In this document: piece after piece, positions 1 to 10,989 of the stretch
Layout of the letters: every line of letters begins with the position of its first letter
Numbering within the stretch: position 1 is the stretch's first letter
Source of the DNA: Topomyia yanbarensis
Lineage: Eukaryota > Arthropoda > Insecta > Diptera > Culicidae
Length of the DNA stretch: 64,000 bases
Direction of reading: 5' to 3'
Assembly (NCBI RefSeq): GCF_030247195.1
Contig: NC_080672.1
Coordinates: 25,365,906-25,429,905, forward strand
Translations under genes and position numbers: made by a program
Notes under the pieces: model-generated
The model's database searches: none
What the model was told of the DNA's origin: nothing
What the model saw: the letters and a program-made list of their open reading frames with translations, nothing else

Positions 1-149
1 GGAAGGCAGTGCAGAGCTCTATCACAGCGTTGATGGCAAATCTATCATAATTGATAAGTGAAGAAAAGATAGACAGTAATCAATATGATGGATACACTCA
101 TTGTGTTATGGTTCTCAATCAAATAAATTTAGTTCCAACTATCTATCAC

Positions 150-640
150 GTCTTGTGCAGGAGGAAAAAGCTTCCACAGCTTTGGTTCAAGAGCCGTCTT
201 TCCATAAAGGACCTTCTATTGTGGAAAGCTACTTAACCCCGTCTTCGTAGACTCTAACAAAAATGGCATGGCAAATCCACGTGAAATGCCTCGTGCATGT
301 ATACTAGCGAATAGTGCTATAGACGTATATCTTATATCCGACCACACAACTCGCGTTATTTGTGCTGTCGCGGTCAATATGACTGTTGATGACACAAACA
401 AGAAATACGTCCATTGTTCAGCATTTTTGTCACATAATGAACCATCCCCTTCTGATGATTTCAAAAGGGTTGTATCATACTGTGGCAGAAATAGGTTTCC
501 ACTCATAATCGGTGGTGATGCAAATGCCTATCACATAATTTGGGGCAGCTGATATATCAATTTGAGAGACACCGAATTGATGGAATACTTAAGCAGTACA
601 AATCTGCACATACTTAACGTAGGAAATCGGCAGAGAAGTA
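150..640 (+). pseudogene. LINE endonuclease-domain fragment, LOA/Jockey type
   Basis: Remnant of the ORF2 endonuclease (EEP) domain of a non-LTR retrotransposon. From about 160 an interrupted frame reads GGKSFHSFG..., then 268-552 is open: MPRACILAN, then VICAVAVN, then IIGGDANAYHIIWGS. The last is the catalytic GDxNAhhxxWGS motif of LINE endonucleases. After one stop the same frame continues INLRDTELMEYLSSTNLHIL, as in these elements. The Met at 268 is internal, not a start. Nothing of the reverse transcriptase follows; the copy is cut off near 640-680. It is antisense to the sodium channel. A deleted relative lies at 38.1 kb. Confidence 0.8.
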
Positions 641-680
641 GAAAAACGTATATACATACATACATATACTGTATATATAA

Positions 681-731
681 AAAAATATTGATATCCCCCC
701 TCCCGAAAATTTTTCTTACTACGCCACTGAA
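681..731. mobile_element. Possible hAT-type terminus
   Basis: The segment ends ACTACGCCACTG, close to the inverted complement of the CAGTGGCGTAGC end found at 57029 and 59616-59627. It is preceded by a C-rich stretch (CCCCCCTCCCG), like the C-rich stretch next to those other ends. No matching left end was found nearby, so only one terminus of an element appears to be left. It truncates the LINE fragment just before it. Confidence 0.35.
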
Positions 732-1780
732 AGGCAGCTTTGTTATGTTTCTAGTTCATTGTTAGTAATGAATGTTACCGGTATTATTACTGTTAATAAA
801 ATGACAGTCACTTTCAATTCCTCTCAATGATGATTCTAATGAGTGAAACCGGTGGGAGAACCATCTTTCTATTCATTTGAGTGAGAACCGTAACTTAATA
901 CTCTGTTCTGATTGCGAACAGGTTTATTCTCATTTGTCAGTACCGTGATGGAGATCGGCACTAGTTCAGATAGCTTGTTTGCATGTACTTATAAAAGCTT
1001 TGATTCCGCCGCTGCACGAAAAAATGTGTTTGAATGCAGAGAAGCCTGTTGAAATTATTTTCATTAAATGCGTCATCAGGCAATGTTTCCTTATAGTTTT
1101 TAGAAAATAATTAAGCGGAACACCGTCTTTGCCAAACTGTCCACGGTGTACCTAATTCTTCGATAACCAAAATACACGCACATCGCGTGGGTGTTGTATT
1201 ATTATTAGGATCAGTTATGACAGTCACTCAATGATAATTGTTGGACGAGTTATAATTACACTAGTAAATAGTAATAAATTTTTAAGTTAAATGTGAACAG
1301 AGATACTTAAATACGATATAGATGAGTAAATGCAGTTGAATGTATGTATGTAGCACACCTACCTTCTGCAATGTTGTGACCCCCTGGCGGTCAGCGGTTG
1401 GTCGAACGATGGCAGTAGTTTGGGTTTATGTGTTTATAGGGAGCGTGTTTTTTTTGGTTGGGGGGAGGATTTTGAATAATTATAAATCATTTATGATGTT
1501 CGATGGCGATGACACGAATAGCGCATGGTACAGAGTACGGATGAGGGTTTCAAATTGGAGTTATTTGTATTTTGTTTTTTGGTTGCGCATAATTTTCATA
1601 TTTTGGGTTTGACCATTGCGTTTGATTTCGGGTGCCGCCAAATTTTGGTGTTTTGGTTTTCGATGTACCAGAGAGAAATCAGATGAGCCGATAATTTCAT
1701 GAAGAAAAAAGAAAGATACAGAAAGAAGAAAATAATTCGATGAATTTTTGATGCTAGTAAGAAGCAAATGGCGATGAATA
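732..1780. other. Intronic sequence, no gene seen
   Basis: AT-rich intronic DNA. Open frames at 1340-1612 (+) and 1561-1800 (-) show no recognisable domain and no codon bias I would trust. No exon of the channel linker was found here. Confidence 0.5.
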
Positions 1781-2042
1781 ATTCTAGCGAACTTATTCAA
1801 ACGGTCCTATGTGCAAATGAGAGCCTCTCTTTGTTTACTCTATTTTTCGTTACTAACTCGGTCGGTTTTACGTTTCTTGCCTAACTCTTTGCATAATAAT
1901 GCTACTCGAAATTATAGTCTTTCGATACGCACTGCAAAAATATTGGAATGTTTCATGGTGGCACCATAATATTCGAAAGAGAAAGTAAACAAAAAGAGGC
2001 TCCCATTTGCACATAGGACCCTTTGAATAAGTTGGCGAGAAT
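1781..2042. repeat. Short inverted-repeat element (MITE-like)
   Basis: Arms of about 65 bp: 1781-1845 (ATTCTAGCGAACTTATTC ... GTTTACTC) pair with 1974-2042 read in reverse complement. They share GGTCCTATGTGCAAATG exactly and match at roughly 85 percent overall. The loop is about 128 bp. A coding function is unlikely; overlapping open frames on the minus strand are by-products. No clear target duplication was seen. Confidence 0.65.
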
Positions 2043-3063
2043 CGAATATAGATAGCTGCTTTCGGAATGTAATGTTCAGACCGAGCAAAACAGAGAGGTG
2101 GTAAGGAGGTGGTGAAAATATTTTTATGCAAGCGGGATTCATTTGAATTATCAAACGTATTCACAAGTCTAGAAGCGGTGTTTATTTACATGGATTTGAT
2201 GACAGCACATTCAAAGTAACAACTATGTGGCCATGGGAATGGGAGTTTATGGATTGGTATGTGTCACTTATATCACACTCAATTCCTACTTAGAATCGAC
2301 AATCGACATCATATCTGCTACAATCAAAAAGAAATGAAACTTTCAATATTGTTACAGTATTAAAACTTCATCGGTATGGTATGGTAGGATGAAACGATTG
2401 ATCTGATTATGGGAACAATTCCATATAAAATCAACGCGACAAGAAATCATATTACGAAACACAAATATTTAAAAATTTTCATTACCCATTTTGAAAGAAA
2501 TATTCTGGATATTAGCGCGTACCCCAAAATTCCACGCGATCTTTCCCGATGTAAAGGAACGACCGCGTCCCGTGCAGCACCGCGCTTAGCCGATGTGTCG
2601 TGATGTCGCGAATTTGAATAGCGAAGGGCTGAATGAGAACACAAAAATCATCCCTGCGCTATGCAACGTTTTGTGCAGGTTCAGTATACCAGGTGCAAGT
2701 GGTGCCAAATTCACCACGTTCAGTAATGTTCAAAAATTCCTTTTTGATTAGAAAATTGATAAATTTTTAATGAGCTAAACTTATCATTCAAATTCTTCTT
2801 TAAAAATGGTCCTTGCGTTTGAATCAAAATGGGAGGCTTATTACTATCGCTACATCACTTAATTTTAAACGCAAATACAAATACTAATTACACCAAAAAC
2901 TTACTGGCAACCTTACAGCGGCATTCAGTATGCAGTTTGTGTGGGTTGTACTTTTTGGTTAATGTCGTCGAACGTGGAGAGTGTGGTGTATTGCGCATTT
3001 TACCTCTCAATAGCCTTACAGTCACTGAGGCTAACAAAAACTCGCCATTCCCGGATTGTGCAT
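2043..3063. other. Intronic sequence, no gene seen
   Basis: No recognisable coding or RNA gene. A slightly GC-richer patch near 2515-2605 has short open frames on both strands that I do not believe are genes. Confidence 0.45.
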
Positions 3064-3953
3064 TAGAGTGGGACATGGTTATATGAAAAAAATAAAATTT
3101 GGCTCCGAGTAACTTTTTGGGTCTCATTTAGCTCCCAGAACAACTCTGCAAATTTTTAGCTCGATCGGTGAAACTATATTTTTGCGCCCACGGTTTAAAG
3201 TTTACATGGGATTTCGTATGGGAAAATTGTCTTTTGCAAATTAATTCTTCCAAGAGTTGCCCGTTATCTCCTAAAAATAAACAGATGTCTGATTTTTATA
3301 GGAAATTTATCAAGGAAACAAAGTCTAGAAGACTGCAAACCGATCTGATGCTTGTGGAAAAAGTTATTAAGCAAAAACCGATTGATGCCCTGAAGATTGA
3401 TGAAAATTTCAGTTTTCATAGCATCACTGCTTCTGACGGTCTAATTATATACAAAATTTTTAACTTTCTCTTATTATGTAAAAAGAAACCTCAATTTATC
3501 CCTCAAAACCTTGCGAAGTGACCAAATATTATAGATAAACGATTTAGATACGTTAAGAGAGGATTAAAACAAAATTGCGTATAATTGGACAACCAACAGC
3601 AGTGGTGCTAGAAAAAATGAATATTTTTTCAATCGTCAGAGCATCAATCGGTTTCTGCTTAATAACTTTTTGCTCAAGCATCAGATCGTTTCGTGGTTTT
3701 CGAGACTTTGTTTCTTTGTAAAATTTCCTATACAAACCACATAACGATTTATTTTTAGGAAGTAATGGGCGGCTCCTGGAGGAATTATTTTGTAAAAGTT
3801 GACTTTCCCATACAAAATCCCATGTAAACTTTAAACAGTGGGCGCAAAAATATAGTTTCACCGATCGGGCTGAGAATTTGTACAGTTGTTCTAGGACCCA
3901 AATGGTACCTAAAAAGTTGTTCGGAGCTGGAATCTATTTTTTGTCCCACCCTA
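3064..3953. mobile_element. Long-TIR fold-back element, TA-flanked
   Basis: An 890-bp element whose halves are inverted copies of each other: arms about 400 bp (3064-3480 and 3540-3953) with a loop of about 60 bp. Outer ends are TAGAGTGGGACA and, inverted, TAGGGTGGGACA, including a likely TA target duplication. Both arms contain GATCGGTGAAACTATATTTT and TTTAAAGTTTACATGGGATT. The plus-strand frame at 3168-3521 and minus-strand frame at 3553-3861 start with the same MKLYFCAH and share VIKQKPIDAL because they are the same sequence in opposite directions, not two genes. No transposase is encoded, so it is non-autonomous. Confidence 0.8.
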
Positions 3954-5650
3954 TTGTGCATACGATGCTCACTTCGTTTGTTTCCTGTCTCCAGTGTAGT
4001 TTGACGTGGAGGAATTCTTTTAACTGCTTTGATTATCTGCACAAAAATCTTCGTACGGGCAAAACACTCAAGAGAACTATATGTTTACTTAATGTATAAT
4101 TTCATTAGAGTAAATGCACCAGTAGTGGAGATCGAACCTTACCGATTAAACCTTTATTTGCCAAAATGCCATTTAAGAATTTCATTGTTATTATACCCGG
4201 TTACACACTGATTGAAAATCAACGTAACAAATAGTAAGTTTTAAGAAAACATTCCACAATCATTTTTTTTTTGAAAAAAATTGCACTGTTGAATAAAGTT
4301 GTTGAACATTCAGTTTTAGAGTAAATTAGTAAAGTAATAAAAAAGTTTCGTTCGGGGGTTGTGATTTGATATTTGGGTAGTAATCCGATTTTTCCCAAAA
4401 TCCTCTTCGCAATAAAAATTTAGTCAGATTCTACTATTATTGTTTTTCTTCCCTAATGATTCACCAATACTCGTTCGTCGTTTGATTACCTACATATTAA
4501 TTTCAACTTAGATTGTTAGACTACTAGATAAAATAACAGGTTGCGTAGGCCCTATCAGGAACCAGTCATTGGATTTACTGTTCCCAGTCCAGTTCCAACG
4601 ATTTCAGCTTACTGGGATAGTTTGTTTTTGTAAGTGTGCATATGTAACTTTGAACCAATTTCTGTTTGATGTTAGAGTCAGTTGTTGCGTAGAATTAAGC
4701 AGACGAGGATGGTTGGATGTATCATATGAGTGGAAATTTATACAAATATGGGAACACTGATTGTATGGGAAAGTATGATAGAATGATTTCGTGAAAATTT
4801 AAGCTAAATGGAAGTCAAATTCTTAGGAATGTCGATAATGCAAAACTAGTTAACATAGCTTTAATTGTTATTAGGGATATCTTCAACTATACTGAGTGAA
4901 TCTAGAAACAGTAATATTTAACTTGAATGAGAAGCTGTTAAGCAGAAGCGTTCCATGCTTTGAGATTTCTAGTAACGTCGTTTTTTCTAGAAAGGGAAAA
5001 GGTACTCTTTCCTATCTCGACTAGACAGAGGATAGTTAAAAACACGGGGATGGTGGACTATTCAAGTTTAGGATTGTTCCACTAGAAGGACAGATTTGGG
5101 TTTTGAGCAATTGAGCGATTGAGTTTTGTAGAAATCATTCGGATCCGTACAGTGATTCAAGCGTTATCCCAGTATCGAAAAAGAGGACAAGGATGAAGTA
5201 ATAATAGAATACTGTTAATAGAAGATGCTACGATAATGAAGATTGTAAATGTTTGTATTGTGTGATGTGTTTTGTGCGATTAAGCTACCGATTTCGTAAG
5301 GTCTAGTACGTAGAGGCAGACACTATGGTAAGGCATACGAACTGTATGGCTTAGTACATCTATAGATGCTAAATGTAACAGAAACTGTAAGGTTCCTTTG
5401 TTCACTTGCTGCAGTTTCTGCCATATTATTATAGTTATGCCAAAAAAAGCCTTCGCTTTATTTTCGTCGTTTTATAGCATCGTTTTCAACGAAATTCCCG
5501 TTTTCATGCTTATGATAACATATCATGTAGTTTTCTTAAAGATTCACAATTTCAAATATAGATGGAAGCAGTGTTAACACGAAAACGTCAAATAAATTAT
5601 TAAACGTCGCACATACTAATACAGTGTAGTTGCCAAATCTAATAAAGTAC
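3954..5650. other. Intronic sequence, no gene seen
   Basis: AT-rich intronic DNA with only short, uninformative open frames and no obvious repeat within the window. Confidence 0.45.
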
Positions 5651-5892
5651 ATATCTCGACAAACAAATGATTACAGCCTAAAAGCCAACTGTTAAAATCC
5701 ACTTTGAATGGGAATTCCGGACAAACCGTTACTAGTCGAACACAGTTCACAACAGTTTATGAAAGAGAAAACTTTTCTCTTTCATTTACTACCAACATTT
5801 GTGATTGGCGTGTAACGGTTTGTCCGGAATTTCCATTCAAAGTGGATTTTGACAGTTGGCTTTTAGGCCGTAATCATATGTTTGTCGAGATA
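5651..5892. repeat. Hairpin element with arms of about 85 bp
   Basis: The left arm (ATCTCGACAAACAAATGATT ... GGACAAACCGTTAC) returns as its reverse complement (GTAACGGTTTGTCCGG ... GTTTGTCGAGAT) with few mismatches. The loop is about 75 bp and rich in AGAGAAAA/TTTTCTCT. The open frame at 5704-5907 runs through it and shows no protein family. Probably a MITE. Confidence 0.7.
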
Positions 5893-5928
5893 TTACATAG
5901 CAATTAAGCTATAAATTTTAGCTTGTGC

Positions 5929-6072
5929 ACGCTGACGAAATCGACTAGCAAGTCGATATAAATTGACTTTTACTGTGAGCCGTGTTTACAAACATTGCTT
6001 CACAGTTTAATGGCAGCGTTGGTAAACACGGCTCAGAGTAAAAGTCATTATTTAAATCGACTTCGTCTGCGT
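5929..6072. repeat. Second, adjacent hairpin element
   Basis: An inverted repeat of about 60 bp per arm immediately after the previous hairpin: GACTTTTACTGTGAGCCGTG on the left against GTAAACACGGCTCAGAG then AAAGTC on the right, extended outward by GACGAAATCGAC / GTCGATTT-type matches. The loop is short (about 20 bp). It is unrelated in sequence to the preceding hairpin. Confidence 0.6.
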
Positions 6073-6796
6073 CCACAGCCTAATTGCTTCGAACTTGTTC
6101 AAAGTAAGCTCTATATGAATGCTTTAACTTTTTTAATTTGTGCCAACAAAACCATTCTTAGAAAGGATAAACAATGCGTTAGCAATAAAAATCCAGAAAA
6201 TTCTTTATTTCAGTTTAAATATAATAAAGTGGTTAGGGACTGTAATTTGCATTCGTACCCGATATTTTTTAAAATTGTTCTGATCTGAATATTAGTTTCT
6301 TCTAATGTTATTTATAAAAGATTTTGGGATCGAGTGTAGTTAATATCTCTTAACAGTATAGACAGTTTCTTATTCTCTAATGCATCATAAGCGTAATTCC
6401 ACACTAGATTGCACCTTTCATACAGTTTAAACATCCGGCAGTAAGTGGAACTTTCTGTTTCCTCTATTATGGTTACTCCAAAACGACGGCTTCATTCAGA
6501 TGATTGTTATCAAGCTGTTGTTGAAAACACTTCATCCTACTAATAGAAGAATTAGGCGTTCGAAACTTCTGAGCCGAAAAAACAGAGTTTTTCGAAAATT
6601 GGGATACAACATTGGGGTTAAGATTTTGTTAACAATATATTTCAATTTCTATTGCTATTGCCAATCTCATCAAAACAGTTAATTTGGGAGTTACACACAA
6701 CATACAAGAAACATATATTTAATCATGAAACCCTTGAACATTTACAAAATTGTGCGGAATATCTTAATACAGAGCCGGCGGAAGCCCTTTTGAGTC
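6073..6796. other. Intronic sequence, no gene seen
   Basis: No recognisable gene or repeat. Short open frames at 5995-6288 and 6500-6682 are not supported. Confidence 0.45.
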
Positions 6797-8149
6797 TAGG
6801 GGAATTATGGTTAAAACCGACACCTTAAGCTTAACAATTTTTCTAAGTTGCCACAAAACCAATAAAATTATAGTTTTTATGCAGAATTCTTCTTCAGAAA
6901 ATTCTTAACAAGACTTAATTTTTTCAGCGCTTCAAAAAATTAATTTCATTAAAAATTATTGGTTGTAAAACTTGGAAAACAAAGTGACTTTTTGTAGGCA
7001 CTGCGGGTAAAACCGACACCCTATAGGGGTAAGATCGACACCCCCTGTAATTTATTTTCTCTCCACTTTATTAAAATCTTTATCTTTATTAAAAATGAGA
7101 TATATGCGTGAATAATAAAGTGTGAGTATGTATGATGCAAATATGTGCTTTTTATTGCTTCATCATGTAGTGAGGGGAAGAAAGTTCGAAAGCGTAGTAC
7201 TATAAATAAGAGTATTTTATGCTATAGGATTATTTATTGATGAGTATTTACAAATGATCCTTGCGCACATCATTGCAACCTCCAGTGTCATTTTATTTCG
7301 TATAAGAAGATTTGCAAGCGTTCTACGTTCTGCTAATTGGATTCATTCACTTATAAGTGACACACACACTTCTTAGTAAAACTATCTTTTTCAGATTTGA
7401 TTTTTCGGACTCTGATCATCAACGATCTATTGGGGTATACATAAGATCATTGTCGCATTGTGAAAAGTTCGTCTATGACAAACCAAGAGAACACTAGAAA
7501 TTCGGTTTGATGAGCTTTTTGCAGAAATAGCAACAGCTTCGATAGAATCAGATAAGCAAAAATTCCAATTTTTGATTTTTAAAGAGACTTACAAGAAATA
7601 AACACAATAAAAGTATTTCTGTGTATTTCTGCTGATACTATAGTGTTCTAATAGGCTAATTGAAGTGTCCCAAAGATCCCCAGTATTTTGAAATGAATCG
7701 CAAGTATACACAATCATCTTAACAGCGTGTCGGTTTTACCCTAACCATAGGGTGTCGGTTTTACCCCAACAGCGCACATTTTTTTGTAAAAGCGATTAAA
7801 AATATTGAATTTCTCAAACTCGTCTTCAATGCACCTAGTTGATCATAGGACAGGCCGATAATAATAGGTACTGAAAAATGTGGTGATTTGAAAAGCTTTT
7901 GTTCGGTTAAAACCTTAAAATCTACCAACGAAATTTAACATCCAGACGAGTATGAACGCTGCTGTCGTATGTTTTGTTTATTTTTATGACATTCGGCGTA
8001 CTAACGTAAATCCAATTTTTCTTCAAATGCTCTAAATGAACGTACTAATAATAATGTATCATTATGAAATGAATAAAAATTTGATTTCTAGGAAATGTTG
8101 TGGGGTGTCGGTTTTACCCATAGTGTCGGTTTTTCCCACAATTCCCCTA
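6797..8149. mobile_element. TIR element with subterminal motif repeats, TA-flanked
   Basis: About 1.35 kb bounded by TAGGGGAATTATGG on the left and the inverse of TAGGGGAATTGTGG on the right, with TA at both borders as the likely target duplication. Inside each end, the motif GGGTAAAACCGACACCC is repeated: forward near 6811, 7007 and 7027, reverse near 7727, 7749, 8104 and 8123. All left copies point one way and all right copies the other, the layout of clustered transposase-binding sites. No open frame longer than about 60 codons exists inside, so it is non-autonomous. Confidence 0.75.
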
Positions 8150-8610
8150 CAGCAAACTCCACACCTGAAACATTTCGTATGCTGATCTCCATAGTTGAAA
8201 TTTTACAACATACTCACATTTAAATCAATCGTCAGACAAACCAAAAATTTTCAGCTCATCTCGGTCAGAGCCGTCAATACGGTGCACCTACCGTACACTT
8301 AAATGATGAAAAAATTAAATAAACAGATTTGTTTCATTATCATTCGTGTTGAGCTGTTCAGCGCGAACGGGACGTCTCCTCAACGGGCAGTACAATATCG
8401 AGAAGGAAATATTTGTGAGATATACACGGCTGGTAGATGAATCAGTTTTTGTCATTACCTGCTTCTAACAGAGGCAATTGGTTTCATTTCTGGTGGTTAG
8501 AAATTAGCATACACAACGAAAAACTGAATTTTAAAAAAACTCAACCGGAGCCAGTTCGTGATTGGAACAAAAATCTCCCACCTAGAGAATATTTTCTTTG
8601 GAAAACAAAT

Positions 8611-8841
8611 TACCCGAGCAACCGACAACCCATAATGCCGCAATGCTTATGGTCCAATTTCACCCCACTGCATGGTGTTTTGATAGTGTTTGGAATTTTA
8701 AAACCATATTCTGGTATATTTATGGGTTTTCAGACCATTTGTTAGTGTTTTGATGGTTGTAAAATTTGGCGCGGACCATATTCATGGTGGTATTTTTATG
8801 GGATTGTATGGTGTTTGAACCCATGAGAATTTGCTCAGGTA
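8611..8841. mobile_element. Small TA-flanked MITE
   Basis: 231 bp between TACCCGAGCAA and TTGCTCAGGTA, an imperfect 11-bp inverted repeat that includes a TA duplication. The interior has repeated ATGGTGTTT / CATGGTG-like words. The overlapping plus-strand frame (8437-8745) is not supported as a gene. Confidence 0.45.
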
Positions 8842-9188
8842 GCCCTTCTCAGCGCTTTTAAACCACCAACCAACAATTAAATTTGAAAATCTCTTCCTTC
8901 ACGAGCTATTATTTTTATATCTGAGTGGTCGAAATTAGCACATGGGAAAAACGATTTTAAATCATTTAACTGAAGCTCATTCCTGATTGTTTCCCGCTAA
9001 TTACTCGCACCGAGCCGCGAATCTTGAACAGTTTTCGACAGAAGTTCCACCTCTTTGACGAAGGAATTAAACTGATTTCCTTCGATGGCCAGCCCATTTT
9101 GTTTCGAATGTAAGTTAATTGGAATACAAAACCGAAGGTCGTATGCGAGTGTTACATTTGTGCTGGCTACACCACATATACTCTCTCT

Positions 9189-9533
9189 ATGTCTGGCTGC
9201 GGTAAGGAAGGAAAGGAAAAGTAAATACCAAGAACCCGCCTGTTTCGTGCCGGTCTAAAGTTTCCTGTCGGCCGAATCCACCGTCTGCTAAGAAAGGGCT
9301 ATTACGCCAAGCGCATCGGTGCAGGAGCATCCGTTTAGTTAGGGGCCGTAATGGAACATCTCGCCGCCAAAATATTGGAGCTGGCAGGAAAGGCTGCCCG
9401 TAGAAGCAAAAAGACCAGGAGTATTTCCCGTCAGCTGATGAATTAATTACTCTCTGGTGTGACCATTGGCCAGGATGGTGCGTTGCCTAATATCCATACC
9501 ATTCTGCTGCCAAAGAAGACCGAGAAGAATTCC
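9189..9533 (+). pseudogene. Histone H2A pseudogene
   Basis: Reads MSGCGKEGKEK, then a stop, then in the same frame [31 protein letters not shown], stop, LGAVMEHLAAKILELAGKAA, RRSKKTRSISRQL, a stop, then [20 protein letters not shown] and LPKKTEKN. This is the core histone H2A fold in the right order: the N-tail, the [13 protein letters not shown] helix, the VMEHLAAKILELAG helix and the LLSGVTI...GVLPNI-type docking region. Three in-frame stops and the loss of about 12 residues before LLSGVTI (the region corresponding to LQLAIRNDEELN) make it dead. H2A genes lack introns, so absence of introns does not show retroposition. No poly(A) tail is obvious. Confidence 0.9.
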
Positions 9534-9800
9534 TGGTCGGTAGCGATGGCACTTTAGCGGACGGCCATCGTTCATAACTGCTTTCTGGGAGCTTTTCACC
9601 CGGTAGATTTGCGGACTGTCTATTTGATACGGGTCATGACACGAAAAGTTCTGCTGAAGTGAACAGTGGAATAGCCGGACACGCCGCTATGTAAGCTAAG
9701 TATTTTTTTCATTTCCTTTCCCCCCGATCGGTCGCTACTTTTTAGATCCATTTCCCCTGATTATGAGTTTCATTTCACCACGTGCTATCCTCATGCCTGA

Positions 9801-10935
9801 ATGACTGAGCGCGAAGTAACATTTGATGGGAATTATATTCCCATGGATTTACCAGATAACCCCAAAATTACTCCCTCCCCTGATTCTTCCAATCATCCCC
9901 GCATTAAAACATACCCAACCAGTTCAAATGAACCCTGGATGGTCTATTTCAGGCCCATCACGAAATCGCTTAATATTTTAGAGATCTCACGGGAGCTGAC
10001 TGCTAACTACCCGGCCGTAGCTCAGATAACACGTGTTCGAGCCAATAAGATACGCATATTTTAGTGAATTACCTCGATCAGGCAAACCAGATTGCTCGCT
10101 ACGAGCGTTTTACGAAGCAATTCAGGGTGTATGTGCCTTGTAGGGCAGTGGAGATCGATGGGGTCGTCGCCGAACCGGGTCTGATGTGCGAAGACCTGTT
10201 GAAGTACGCTTTAGGGACCCTTCACTTCAATAGGTGAAGATTCTGGAATGCAAGCAATTGTATTCAGCAAAAATTGAGGATATTAAGACAAATTATTATC
10301 TGTCAAACTCGCTTCCGGTAATGTTCACAACTATGTCCTCCTGGATAAGGTTCGTCTACCTGTTCGCCTGTTTGTACCGCGGGTAATGAACTGCAGAAAT
10401 TGCAAGCAACTGGGCCACACAGCCACCTATTGTGGCAATAAGAAAAAGTGCGGCAAATGCGAGGGAGAACATGAGGATGACGCTTGCGGTAGAGAAACTG
10501 AAAAGTGCATTTACTGCGGGGGCCCTCCGATCTTAAATCAGTGCGGGGATAAAACTAAGCGCTCCCTTAAGGAACGCTCGAAGCGCTCTTATGCAGAAAT
10601 TCTAAAGAATGCTTCGCCATCTGACCCTTCCGAAAATTCCTTTGCTTTTTTGGCTGTCGTTGAGCAAGAATCTGACGACCCACAAGAGGGATCATCTTTT
10701 GTTAACCTGGGAGATTCCAGAAAGAGGCCTCCCCTAGCCTGCCAAGGTGTTGTCCTCTCAAAGTACGCCAACTACAAATAATAAATCCAACCGAAGTGAT
10801 GCTCTAAAGCCGAAGCAAGTTGAACCAGGACTTGGAAATTTTAATTCAAACAAGGACCACCACTTCCAGGGACGCCAAAAACCCCAAGTGTCCTCTCTTT
10901 TCAAACAGACACACAGTCCAGTGACGGACCAATGA
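9801..10935 (+). pseudogene. LINE ORF1 (gag-like, CCHC zinc knuckles)
   Basis: The ORF1 protein binds element RNA. The frame opens at 9801 (MTEREVTFDG), runs through EPWMVYFRPITKSLNILEIS and ends at 10064; a frameshift resumes as VNYLDQANQIARYERF...VPCRAVEIDGVVAEPG, and another resumes as YVLLDKVRLPVRLFVPRVMN. It then enters two knuckles: CRNCKQLGHTATYC (CX2CX4HX4C) at about 10391 and CGKCEGEHEDDAC. A Ser-rich tail with KRSLKERSKRSYAEILKNAS follows. A further shift near 10770 carries the tail to THSPVTDQ at 10935. The segment 10386-10781 is the longest intact piece, not a separate gene. Confidence 0.85.
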
Positions 10936-10989
10936 AATTTTCTGTCATAGTGGACCACTTTTAATATTACTGATCCTCTTAAAAGTCTT

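Noticed and set aside
3168..3861. Two similar proteins, one on each strand, starting MKLYFCAH
   Set aside because: They are the two arms of one inverted repeat; similarity comes from the repeat, and there is no domain or codon evidence.
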